From Aurelia coerulea (taxonomy: Eukaryota; Cnidaria; Scyphozoa; Semaeostomeae; Ulmaridae), in assembly GCA_039566865.1 (NCBI GenBank), contig CM076959.1, forward strand, positions 15,855,501 to 15,919,500: a stretch of DNA of 64,000 nt, in the 5' to 3' direction. Position numbers and translations under genes: made by a program. The notes under the pieces are model-generated. The model did not search any database. It saw nothing but the letters and a program-made list of their open reading frames with translations, and was not told the DNA's origin. The stretch's first letter is position 1. Every line of letters begins with the position of its first letter. Shown piece after piece: positions 31,501-40,413 of this stretch.

Positions 31501-34270
31501 CAGGACATCTTGTCCCCAATGTCCCCACCATTTGCCAGCAAGTGCTATTTTCCATCGCAAAATCTTTTAAGAGTATGATGAATGTCTATTGAAGATAGAT
31601 GTGGAAAAAATCACAAAGCAACATTTTGTGCCACCCCTTTGTATTGTTATCAGATTTTTTTAATAACAGTTTGCATTGATGTTAACTTGCATTAAAGATA
31701 ATGACTTTATTTCAATGAATTCATCATGGTGAGTGAATTCTCCAGTGTTGGAAAAAATATTTACGTTTCTGCAAAGCGAGCTCAATCTAAAATGCTTTCT
31801 TCTAGGTATTATTTTATCAATGTTTTCTTGTGCCCGATTTCAAAGACTTCAAAGCATTGAACTACTGCCCAACGCATGTGAGCACTAGAAGAACACAACC
31901 ATACATTGCTCATTTCTTTTGTTCTGCTTTCCTTCTCTCCTGCTTACCGCATTACATTTTCTATCTTTAGTTTCTCTTTTCATCCTGTCTTCTTCCCCTT
32001 TCCATTGTTTTTCTTCCTCGTCTCCTTGTTCTTTTCTTTCATTCTTCCTTTTGCTTTCATTTCTTCTTGCATTTCTTCTTTCCTCCCTTTTTCCTTTCTA
32101 CCTCATTTTCTTCCTTTATGCAGCGTGCTCCTTTTCTTCTCCTTTTCTTCCCCTGTTCCTCCTTCAAGACAAAATAGCTTCTCGTGAAGCTGCTTCGCAT
32201 GGCTTCATACACTTCTTTTTCCATCTCTTTTGATTAGGTTTACTTTCAAAGACAGCCAAGGCATTAGAGACTGATTCTCTTGCATGGTACAGACAAATTT
32301 CTATTGGCTCTGTAAAATGCCCTTTGGGGGCTATTTTGGTGCCCTCTCAATAGGTTACCTCTGAGGGGACCGTTACGTTTATAAGGTCAAGTCGACCTTT
32401 TGATGCTATCCCTGCCACTACAGATACAGGAGTGCTTTTATATGTATTTATTTAACTCGTATAAGGATCGCAATTTATCTATTCTTAGCTTTTAAAATAT
32501 TGTGAATATTTAAGTTTTAGTAGCAAATGGAAACATACACACATACATAGATTCGTAAAAATTTCTTACGTTCTGACATCAGGTATGACTACTGCCAAGT
32601 TTCGAAAAATACTGGATCACTTAAGCCAGGATTCATATACTCATATGCTTGGCACCCCGAAGTTAACACAAGCATTCTCATCTTCGAGAGACAAAACATG
32701 TCCAAAGTGCATCACGTGTATTTGCCATATGCCAAATTGTTTACACATGACTTAAACGCATTCGAAGATACCACTCATGTATACCTCGATACACTGGCCT
32801 ATGATAATGCTGATGGATTGGCGAAAATGCCACTCATCAAAGAAGCCATTGCAGGTATGTATAAGTTGATGTCTCACGGCTAGGGGGAGGGAGGGAGCAC
32901 TGAATGCGGGGTCCAAGTTGCTTGGTAACAAACTCATGGGTAGGTTGAATTCCAATTCCAAGATTAAGGCATGCATCGTGTGAGACAAGTAACACTTGTT
33001 ATTCACCTGTAGTTAACCGTACCCCCAGAACTGCACCATCACGCAAGTGCTATTAAAAGCCGCAAGGGGAATGTCTCCTCCCACAGTGAGCAAGGTTGTG
33101 CATAGTAGAGAGAAATCAACAAGCATCTCATAAGTCATGCTACAGGCCGGTTTCGCTTAACTTAAGGGTTCACAAGTGCAGCCAGGTTGTATGACTCCCA
33201 TCCCATCACATATAACTTTTGCCAAAATAGATTTGTAAGCCCCCCAAAATACTCCGATGTTGTCTATTGATGTCCAAAGACGAATTAACCAAAGTAAAAG
33301 TTTTCACAGTCGTTAATAAGCCTACATATACAGAGCCATACAGAGGAAGTGCTCGATCAAGGTTTTTTTCTTTTTATATCACAGATGAAAACAAATAACT
33401 ACAATGAAATACAAGTATTCTGTGGCTGCCATAGCTGGAAAGGACAAGGTAATGGGCATGTGCCCCGCCACCAACTGTGCATTTTATTTGGAAATTTGGT
33501 CAAGATAGTTTTGATCTTGAAAGTCAGAAAAAGAAATGAATGAATTGACAACGTTTAACATTTTTGTGAATTAATTGAAGAAAGTTCTTTAACTTAAAGG
33601 CACTGAAAAGAAAATATGTTTCTATTTTGCAGATTATAACTGGTCTTCCTCCTTCATGCGTATTGCCATAAACAAACGTACGTGGTTGTATGACCCTACA
33701 AAGAGCATGTCCTTGACCGAGCAACAGCAGTACGGTAAAGCTGAATTCCCTGTCATAAACTACGATCGTTTCCATCAAAAAGATTACACATACGCATATT
33801 TCGTGCACAATGCCCTGTATCGTGGTGCAAAGATAGCCAAATTGAATGTCAAGACAAAACAAGTCATTTACTGGGACCCTCCTGCAGGTTATTACCCACA
33901 TGAGCCAGTATTTGTCCAAGCCGATGATGCAGTAGGAGAAGATGAAGGAGTCATTATTTCAGCTGGTCCAATTTCATCACCAGCTGGGACAAGTTTCATG
34001 GTTATTCTGAATGCTAAAGATTTGTCACAAGTGGCACTTGTCAAGAACCCCAATAATGCCCCATATGGCTTGCATAACAGATTTTACAAAGTTGGCCCTA
34101 ACACTACAAAAGCGCCAAGCACCACAAAGATGATTCCAAAGACCAATTCTACAATGATGCCGACAAGAAATGGCACAACAACACGACGCCCTGCTGGTGC
34201 AACCATGGTAGCAACGAGTTTCGCCACAATTGCTGTTTCTGCTGTTTTTGCGACTTTCTTTGCTATTTAA
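23204..34270 (+). CDS. Secreted carotenoid oxygenase-like protein, copy 2 (4 exons)
   Basis: Spliced CDS: 23204-23414, 28603-29323, 32583-32854, 33633-34270; 613 aa. It is a tandem paralogue of copy 1, with the same exon boundaries and phases and identical lengths for exons 2 and 3. The iron ligands are His219, His294, His366 and His549, with Glu172, Glu439 and Glu492. The signal peptide, N-glycosylation sites, Thr/Pro stalk (seven residues shorter) and GPI-type tail are also kept. Differences cluster in exon 2 (the SLAAYMKNARMR and KILTEHREVTD segments), not at catalytic residues. The start is ATG 23204, the first of two adjacent ATGs; the second, 23207, aligns best with the copy 1 start. 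Intron 1 is much longer than in copy 1. The product is likely cell-surface or secreted; the substrate is unknown. Confidence 0.9.
23448..23713. mobile_element. Tc1-like MITE with TA duplication
   Basis: Inverted ends CAATGCCTGCCAAAAGT...ACTTTTGGCAGGCATTG sit between TA dinucleotides (23446-23447, 23714-23715). Copy 1 has the undisturbed sequence CAGTTGTAGCTTGTG at the matching place (about 9950), an exact empty site. Confidence 0.92.
24080..24420. repeat. CTTCGTCGAGG-rich repeat
   Basis: The phrase CTCTTCGTCGAGGC occurs several times among diverged spacers. A segment around 24115-24185 (GTGACTTCACTTCGTGGAGT) is found inverted at about 26205-26270. Possibly an old element arm; no gene. Confidence 0.5.
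24937..25109. mobile_element. hAT MITE, 173 bp
   Basis: Ends CAGAGACGTAGG / CCTACGTTCCTG, target duplication TCTGGATT at 24929-24936 and 25110-25117. The second family member is at 41186-41372. Confidence 0.85.
25192..25400 (-). mobile_element. Poly-G-tipped family member, inverted
   Basis: The interior GGTCTAGCCAAGGGTA units and the GCGGCAGACCCCTACCCAAA end are the complement of the 13965-14353 element. The C-rich tip is degraded. Confidence 0.6.
25401..26295. other. Intronic sequence with a degraded foldback
   Basis: No exon is seen. 25970-26095 (AATAAGCCCCCCC, GGAGTGTC) is related to 55965-56085. TTTCTTATAAGTAGCGGTTTCTTATA near 25800 resembles repeats at 6815-6880 and 7115-7180. Confidence 0.4.
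26300..26464. mobile_element. hAT MITE, TAGCCTGCGTGCAGACTC ends
   Basis: A 165-bp unit with about 50-bp inverted arms and an 8-bp duplication GGAACGCG at 26292-26299 and 26465-26472. The tip is shared with the 58-bp hairpin at 7400. Degraded relatives lie at about 39975-40070. Confidence 0.88.
26473..27104. other. Unassigned intronic DNA
   Basis: AT-rich and non-coding. AAACCCGCATATAAGAACCACC near 26920 and its neighbouring TTCTTAT phrases are the only repeated-looking text. Confidence 0.4.
27105..27295. mobile_element. Mariner-derived MITE, 190 bp
   Basis: It carries both ends of the 20688-23012 transposon joined at one copy of GTCTGGGT. Inverted ends CTTAAAGAGAATCAACGGAG and CTTAAAGTGAATCAACTGAG sit between TA dinucleotides. 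Non-coding. Confidence 0.85.
27296..28345. other. Intronic DNA, no gene recognised
   Basis: Short minus-strand frames between 27639 and 28109 have no domain and no splice context. A G-tract with GGTACTTACTACC at about 28230-28250 resembles one tip of the poly-G elements. Confidence 0.4.
28353..28556. repeat. Expanded GAT/GAC microsatellite
   Basis: About 200 bp of GATGAC, GATGCC and GATGAT units, about 45 bp before the exon 2 acceptor of copy 2. It reads as poly-Asp, poly-Met or (minus) poly-His in different frames. None is coding. Confidence 0.95.
28603..29323 (+). CDS. Copy 2 exon 2
   Basis: 721 bp, phase 1 to 2. Encodes HLFDC, Glu172, His219 and His294. Acceptor TTTATTCTAG; donor GTATGT at 29324. 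Confidence 0.92.
29440..29544. mobile_element. 105-bp hairpin element, 9-bp duplication
   Basis: Ends TAGACTTGCCCCAAGTCTA...TAGACTTGGGGCAAGTCTA, flanked by CAGTTCTTC at 29431-29439 and 29545-29553. Same TAGACTT tip as the elements at 36788, 56752, 61967 and 62110. Confidence 0.85.
29725..30102. mobile_element. TTAA-flanked MITE
   Basis: TTAAAGGGGCTGTACGAG at the left and TTGTACAGCCCTTTTAA at the right, 378 bp including TTAA flanks. Partial copies lie at 4637 and 4996. Confidence 0.75.
30229..31164. mobile_element. Non-autonomous hAT element
   Basis: Ends CAGTGGTGTAGAGCT / AGCTCTACACCACTG, with target duplication AATATATA at 30221-30228 and 31165-31172. The interior has triplicated CCTTTACTTTGGCTTAGAA units also seen in 1594-2663, plus ends AACTAGGGGGGCT. 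No transposase frame. Confidence 0.9.
31905..32232. repeat. Pyrimidine-rich tract
   Basis: A long stretch dominated by TTCTTTCC-like text. It keeps two forward frames open with Phe/Ser/Leu peptides by composition only. It lies about 350 bp before exon 3. Confidence 0.8.
32583..32854 (+). CDS. Copy 2 exon 3
   Basis: 272 bp with His366 in FTHDLNAFED. Acceptor CTGACATCAG; donor GTATGT at 32855, phase 1. Confidence 0.92.
32855..33632 (+). other. Copy 2 intron 3
   Basis: A plain 778-bp intron with no transposon that I can assign. It is shorter than the 1.19-kb copy 1 counterpart, which carries insertions. Confidence 0.7.
33633..34270 (+). CDS. Copy 2 exon 4 (C terminus)
   Basis: Encodes Glu439, Glu492, His549, the shortened stalk and the hydrophobic tail ATMVATSF...FFAI. 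Stop TAA 34268-34270. Confidence 0.92.
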
Positions 34271-34325
34271 ACGTTTTTTTGCTGCGAACGATTGATATCA
34301 GAACGACGCCAAGGGCTGCTTAAAC

Positions 34326-34331
34326 AATAAA
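34326..34331 (+). terminator. Polyadenylation signal AATAAA
   Basis: About 55 bp after the copy 2 stop. Copy 1 has no equivalent this close, because a MITE begins 48 bp after its stop. Confidence 0.6.
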
Positions 34332-36162
34332 GAAACGTGGTAGTTTAACCATGAGTATTCGTGACAATAACCTGTAATTTTTCTATAGCACAGGATCACT
34401 ATGTGCCCAGGATCTCATTTTCGGGAAACAATTCATAACTTTTTCAAATATTGTCATATATATCGAGGGAGGGGATCATTAGATGCGCAATTGCATGCCC
34501 GATTCAGCTGTGTTCTAAAATTTCAGTTTTGAGGCGATCTTGGGGGACTGGGACCTAATCTCGGAAGGAGGTAGCAGCAAAATCATTATTTTCAATTATT
34601 TCAATGGAAAGATTTGATTGAATTATGAAGTATTATATGGCAAATGAATCAGCAAACAAAGGGCTTCATTTTGATCCCGGAATTTCTGGAATTTTATGAC
34701 ATCAGCATTTTTTTATAATGACATCATTTTGGCTGCCATTTTGAACTAATTAGCTATTTTTTTGAATTTCTTCAAACTTTTTCAATGAAAACACTGTAAT
34801 GATACATTTGTAATAGGTTATCACCATTTTGCAGGTTCTTTTGGTCTCTTATTACATAGCACAAATTAGCAGCACAAATGACGTCATCAGAATTGGTTTA
34901 ATTTCTGCCAACATATCAGTTCAAAATCGTCATTTTCAATAAAATAATACTCTATCATCAAATATGTTGAAAAATTGAGCCAAAAACTGCTTAAAGTTCA
35001 TGCAGAATCTTCTTTCAACACTAATTTAACTTTGAAGCCTGATTTTCAGAGATGTTCAACTTTGTGACGTTACTGTGACGTCACAAAGCGTGGCAACCAC
35101 ACTCCAATTACGCTACAAGTTACAAATTGCTTGTTCTGTAACTGTGCCAAGTTGTATTGAGTTCTGGCGAGTCTAAGACAGTTTTGAGAGGGAGTAGAAA
35201 GCATCCCCCATAAATGGTAGCTCGAAAAGCCCATATGATTTAGGGTAGCAAATCATATAATCCATGTTTTCCCACGTGAACGCACGTGAAACTCATTGAT
35301 TTTTCTATCCTTGAATGGTTATACTTAGAGGAAAATCTATCGGCTTTGGTGTGAAACACTGTGAACTTTTTAGAAACAGTATTTTAGATGCATCAATTAA
35401 AACATGAAAATCAAAAGTTGTGTTTTTATGAAATAATCTTAATATTGTAAAAAATCAAATTTAATTCCTTAAGCTCGTCTTAAATTCCTTTCAAGTAAAA
35501 GAAGCTAACCTCTTTCAGATAAGCCATAGTGTAAATGGTTTGGACAAGTATAACAGTTTCAATTGATTTAATAGAAATGAGTAGTTTTTCAGAAGCAGCT
35601 GGATCACATATTGGATTCAAAACTGAAGATTTTCACAACTTTATAAATTCACAGAAAAAAACCATAAGACATAGAAAAAAAAATGGTTTTCAGTTTCAGA
35701 GAGTTCAGAGCATTGTTAATAAGAGAAAAATTAAAGGAATCGTTTTTGAAAAAATCGATTTTTTAATTGTCTCCAGGTCTGGGCACACATTGCGGATGCC
35801 CCAAAAAGTACTCTCGTTTGAAAAATTGCCAACATTTAATTATCAATTACATCTTGAAATTTTATTTTTGATCTAATATTTCTATGATAAAACATTTCAT
35901 AGAGGGCAAAATGTTCGTTTTCATTACTAAAGGGCGTGACTGTGAAATAATGCATTGGAAAACTTCATCCAGAGCTATACTCTTTACGCATCATTGAATA
36001 CAAAATCAGACTTAAACTTTTGAGCGAATACAAGGAATCACGTCGTAAGTCTGGCAGAAAAATGGGTAGGCTTGGTGAATCGAGAAATGTTAATAATGGA
36101 AGGAAAATGCCAGATCGTAAAGTGTTGACAACATTTGCAACACAAAGAGAGGCTGTTCACAC
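34332..36162. other. Intergenic DNA, no gene recognised
   Basis: AT-rich. 35062-35089 holds a small hairpin with a CRE-like palindrome TGACGTCA (CTTTGTGACG...CGTCACAAAG). The 113-aa frame at 35535-35876 has no domain or splice context. Near 35795, CCCCAAAAAGTACTCTCGTT resembles mariner-type ends. Confidence 0.45.
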
Positions 36163-37378
36163 CAGGGATAAATAGTAGGGATGCGAAACGCAATGGTTTT
36201 GAAAAAGAAGTTGCACTGCAATGGGATGCCATTCATTACTCGTCCCAGACCGCCAAACTATGAAACGTGCTTTGAATCAGCTGCCGATTTGTATTTTGGT
36301 TTACAGTGGAAGGTAGGCCCTCCAGAAAAAGCGATCGCACGCACACAGCTCAACGTAGCTCAAAAATGTTTTGCAATAAAAATACTCATAAGGACATCCC
36401 CAATGTAAATATCAAACACTGAAAGACGGGATCACACGGGGAAGTCGACTTTTTTAGCAAAGCGTGATCGGCAAAGCTGAGATGTATTCTTTGGCCTAAA
36501 ATGATGCAAACAAAATAGTTCCACAAAACAACGATCTGGGCATCAAAACCTGTCAAAGAGTATACAACAACAAAAAACAAGCTCTACAGCACTTAAACAA
36601 CAGAAAAGTTGAACAATTCCTTACCTTTAGATACGAATCCACGATCATTTACTGCCAGCGCTGCTACTCGAGCTTTTCGGATCCGCCCATTTTGATCTTC
36701 ACTGTCAACACCACAGGGGACCAAAGGTCGCGCATTCATGATCGCGCTATGCAGCTCAATGCGCGTTTCGCATCCCTACTATTTATCTAGACTTATGACG
36801 ATGAGTCTCTTGTTTCCTTGTGCTCTTTGACTTCAAGATGGCGCTTCAGTCAACAGAGACTCATAATATTACTCTGAAAAAGTTGACCCTATTTAGGCCT
36901 AATATGCTGGGATTCCTAGCATACCAATCAGATTGCGAGATTTGGCAAAGAACAATCAGTTTCGAACCTTCAATTCGATTGACGCAGCTTACTAAATTTG
37001 AAGGAAGTTGCTGCAGCAGGTACTTGAAGATTTCTCTGGTATGTTTTGGTCTTAAAAACATGGAAATTGCAGCATTAAAAGACTTATTTTGCACTCACCA
37101 GGTAAAGTGAACTTTCTTCTTCAGATGAATACCAAGTTTTGTTGATTAAATGTCTGCTTACCGTGGTTTCTATCGCATTTCCTTTCTGAGGAGTGACCGT
37201 TGAACAGAGCCGAAGCAGTCGTTCGATCCAGATTCGATCAATCGAATGCAGAAGATAGGGTCAGGTTTTTAACTGTTTCATTATGAGTCCCTGTGAGCAA
37301 GGTACCGCAGGGATACAAGGGACTCATCGTCATAAGTCTAGCTCAATGCGCGTTTCGCATCCCTACTATTTATCCCTG
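36163..37378. mobile_element. hAT element interrupted by a second transposon
   Basis: Ends CAGGGATAAATAGTAGGGAT / complement, target duplication GTTCACAC at 36155-36162 and 37379-37386. The insertion 36788-37340 lies 4 bp inside its right end, and a 34-bp stretch of the right terminus is present on both sides of it. Confidence 0.88.
36788..37340. mobile_element. TAGACTT-tipped element (short form)
   Basis: Perfect ends TAGACTTATGACGATGAGTC and complement. The interior (ATGGCGCTTCAGTCAACAGA, TTGCTGCAGCAGGTACTTGA) is closely matched by 61967-63536. It contains no transposase. The flanking direct repeats are 34 bp (36754-36787 and 37341-37374), against 9 bp for its relatives. Confidence 0.88.
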
Positions 37379-37402
37379 GTTCACACAGTTGTATGTAGCT
37401 AT

Positions 37403-38469
37403 TGGCATGGTGGCTCAAAATTAGCTGGGGGGCAAAACCTGTTTTTGGCGCCCCCCTAGAAAACTGTGACTTTTGTCTCTCGTCTCCTACACAATGCGCC
37501 AAGGCTGGTTCCTTCTTTAGAAATTGCTTTGAAACTAAAGGATGATGATTCTTCTGCACTCTCGTCGGAACAAAAAACCGTACCATTTGGTGATCGGAGC
37601 AAATCTCTGTGCGAGCGGAGCGAGCGAAAATTTTTTTGAGACCATGCCCTTCTTATCGTTAGAAAACGCCCCTTGTGGAAAGAATACCTCTCATGGCCAC
37701 AACACTGACTTTTCTACATAGGATTGTTTGATTGGTTCACACTTGAGTAAAAACGCCTTGGAATTGGGATGGCACGATCTCTAGACACTTTATAAACGCG
37801 TTTGTAGTGAGTTATCGATTCCACATCGAATAAAAACATTTCTGATTCCATCTAAACATCTTCAAAAGGCGCCTTCAAAATCAAAAATTGAGGCAAAATA
37901 TTTCCCACACTTTTTCTGTACATTCTAGCTCTTATTAGTGTGAAGCAAGATTCCAGGCATTCGGCGCCCCCTAAACCTTGGGTGCCTTCGGCGCCCCTCG
38001 TTCTCACGTCGCTAGGGGGCATGTGCCCCCGGCCCCCAGGGGGTACTCCCTAACTTTCAATACGGGGGGGGTCCATGCCACTATTTCTTTGCTGACCCCT
38101 AAATATTAAGCCTGATGTTTTGGGGACCCCAAATATTGAGTCTAACGTTTTGGAGACCCCAAATATTGTTATCTATTTCTGGGGTCCCTGAAATGTTTTT
38201 GAATGATTTCAAGTTGACCTTCTTGATCTTTCTCAGTTTTTGAGTAATACCTAAACATTTATTTCATGATTCGCAACTTCAGGCCCAAATTGCAGGATTC
38301 TTCCTTTCTTCAGATTTGTGGACCCCAAATATTGATTTTTTGTCCATGTTGCAATTCACAGACCCCAAATATTGATTGAGCATAAAATTTCGGACCCCAA
38401 ATATTGGCATGGACCCCCCCGTATTGAAAGTCAATGAGTACCCCCCTGGGCCCCGGCCACCACGCCACT
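37403..38469. mobile_element. hAT element with nested poly-G unit
   Basis: The right end GGCCACCACGCCACT and left end TGGCATGGTGGC are inverted and imperfect. The flanking 8-bp duplication GTAGCTAT is at 37395-37402 and 38470-38477. An inverted unit at about 38036-38449 (GGGGGTACTCC...GAGTACCCCCC) is nested, with CCCCAAATATTGA repeated inside. Confidence 0.7.
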
Positions 38470-38477
38470 GTAGCTAT

Positions 38478-39310
38478 GACAGATGTGGGAATCTGGTTTT
38501 TACGAAATTTATTCCCATATAGTTCCTCTCTTACCCAGTTTACTCCCAGTTCCCAAATGTCCTACAAACGATGGTATCGAGACTACGGAACACTTTTTGT
38601 TGCTCTGCCCCTCCTTTGAGGTTGAACGTCGAAATCTTCTCGCTAGAGTGTTTGATTTGCTGCGACCATTTGAACATATCGATCTTTCAAATGAGGTTTT
38701 GACGCAACTTTTATTATATGGCGATAAAGACCTTCCAAAGGACCTCAACAGAAATATACTCGAGTTAACTCTACATTACATCCACGCAACTGGTCGCTTC
38801 AGTTGAGATCACCGTAAATCTAGTTAAACGTCACCAAACCACTAAGTCCATTTTCGTAAAGTTTCTTGTCGTAGAGTCCTGTCAAATATTCCTTTGCAAG
38901 CCTGTTTCACATTGGATGTTAGGCTTATATTAGAAATCCAGACACGATAGCGGTGTCTCGAGCGATGGGGACCTTGGGTGGGGAGCAGTGACGGGGACAG
39001 TTGTTGTCGTTGTTGTTTCCTCGGCCGGCGTTCCGATTGTTCACTATTATATTTTGGCCTGACATCTAATGTGAAACCGGCTCAAATATTTATTCAAATG
39101 TTTTTATAATTAGAATTTCTATCTGTATTAGTTGTAGCGTATGTATAGTAGTTTGTATTAGTTGTATTTTAGTTTATATTAATTCCAGGGGGTAGACATG
39201 ACATTTTGCTCCTCCTGGTCCCCGTCCTTGTAGTGTGGTGTAGTAGATTGTAGGTAGTGTTTAGGTAACTTTGTTGTAAATTTTCATATTGAATATAAAA
39301 AAAAAAAATA
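38478..39310 (+). pseudogene. LINE 3' end with C-terminal remnant and poly-A
   Basis: Frame 38483-38806 encodes a C-terminal LINE segment with a CPTNDGIETTEHFLLLCPSF zinc-knuckle-like motif. A 3' untranslated region follows (GCTCCTCCTGGTCCCCGTCC) and poly-A at 39298-39309. Only the 3' end is present, as expected of 5'-truncated retroposition. Fragments of the same tail lie at 3235, 15680, 47700 and 50730. Confidence 0.8.
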
Positions 39311-39548
39311 TATCAAAATAGTCTTATTCACTGTAAGCATACCATATACATTCCAATTAATACAATTCGCAATGATTTTGATTAATCTGGCATTTATGTA
39401 TGTTTTTGATCAATAGACCTTTTTACTTTCTAGAAAAGAGGTTTGGATTGAGCTTTAAAATCTGATAAAGTTTGGGAGCAAGCTCACCATTCTCAGTGGA
39501 TACACTGCTAGCTTGCTGCTTGCTACCGGGCGTCCCAAAATAGTACTC

Positions 39549-39715
39549 TTCTTCTTCTCATGTGCCGTCTACTCGTTGTAGGTAGGCTGCTATGAATTGT
39601 TTCCACTTTCCTCTATCCTGGGCTTTTCTTACAAGCCATCCATAATGTTTTCTTCCCACCCAATCTCCGATGTTGTCCATCCACATAGCTCTTGGTCTTC
39701 CTCTGGGGCGTCTTG
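39549..39715 (-). pseudogene. Short LINE 3'-end insertion
   Basis: On the minus strand it encodes a retrotransposon C terminus (RPRGRPRAMWMDNIGDW... DRGKWKQFIA) and ends in GAAGAAGAA. The 11-bp duplication AAATAGTACTC at 39538-39548 and 39716-39726 marks the insertion, which went into a mariner-type end (CCGGGCGTCCCAAAA). Confidence 0.85.
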
Positions 39716-40371
39716 AAATAGTACTCATGTCCTGTTTAAAAAATCACAAAAAATCATTATCAAACCTTTCATACAATTTTCTTTTTGACTTGTTTTATCA
39801 AAGAACCTAAACATCTTTAATTATAGATGCTAAATTTGTTTTGCTTTTGATACAACGAGGTAGATAAATTACACGTCGAAAAACCTTATTTTGAGCTCTA
39901 CTTTTCAAGCAAAATGCTCAATGTTGCCTAACAGTCAAAATGCTCAAATTTTTCATCGTCACGCGATCCCCACCTGTATAGCCTGCAGTCTGCGTGCGGC
40001 CTCAACAATCCCAAAGGAGGTTGCATGCTCGCGCAGACTTCACCAATAAAGTCCCCTGATTTTAGCAGTTTCGTTTCAACAAAAGACAATGTTTCTGTCT
40101 CATGTTTTGACCAAATATGGATTGGATACCATAGCAACAAGTAACAAATGTTCTTCAAGCGGCTTTCTAATGAAACGGGAAATTCCCTTTCCAAGAAATG
40201 ACATAATCCCTTTTCCCTGCAGGTAAACTACGGACCAAGATCTGAACACTTCAAACATCTCATTTGTTTGATCTTGGTGGTCCACATTGTAGCCCTGGCT
40301 CTGATTTTTTCCGTTTCTTTCCCATGCACAAATCGGCAGCCGTTGTTGTGAGCAGAGGAGCAGCGCGAACG

Positions 40372-40413
40372 ATGGCGACGCTGTTGTTTTTGCTGGAACT
40401 TTTGCTCTTTTCG
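40372..40413 (+). CDS. Receptor exon 1 (start, signal peptide)
   Basis: ATG in CGAACGATGG (good context), 14 codons of hydrophobic sequence, donor GTAAGT at 40414 in phase 0, matching exon 2. The sequence just upstream is less AT-rich, as near a start site. No TATA box was recognised. Confidence 0.8.

Larger units (their letters stand above)
29324..32582 (+). other. Copy 2 intron 2
   Basis: Contains a 105-bp hairpin element (29440-29544), a TTAA-flanked MITE (29725-30102), a hAT element (30229-31164) and a pyrimidine-rich tract (31905-32232). 31173-31900 shows nothing recognisable. Confidence 0.8.

Noticed and set aside
31906..32233. Hydrophobic Phe/Ser/Leu frames that look like membrane proteins
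   Set aside because: Composition of a pyrimidine-rich tract within intron 2 of copy 2.
35062..35089. Functional CRE promoter element (TGACGTCA)
   Set aside because: The palindrome is real but sits 800 bp after copy 2 with no gene start nearby; chance or part of a small hairpin.
35535..35876. 113-aa frame in the intergenic spacer
   Set aside because: No domain, low-complexity lysine runs, and it runs into a mariner-like tip.
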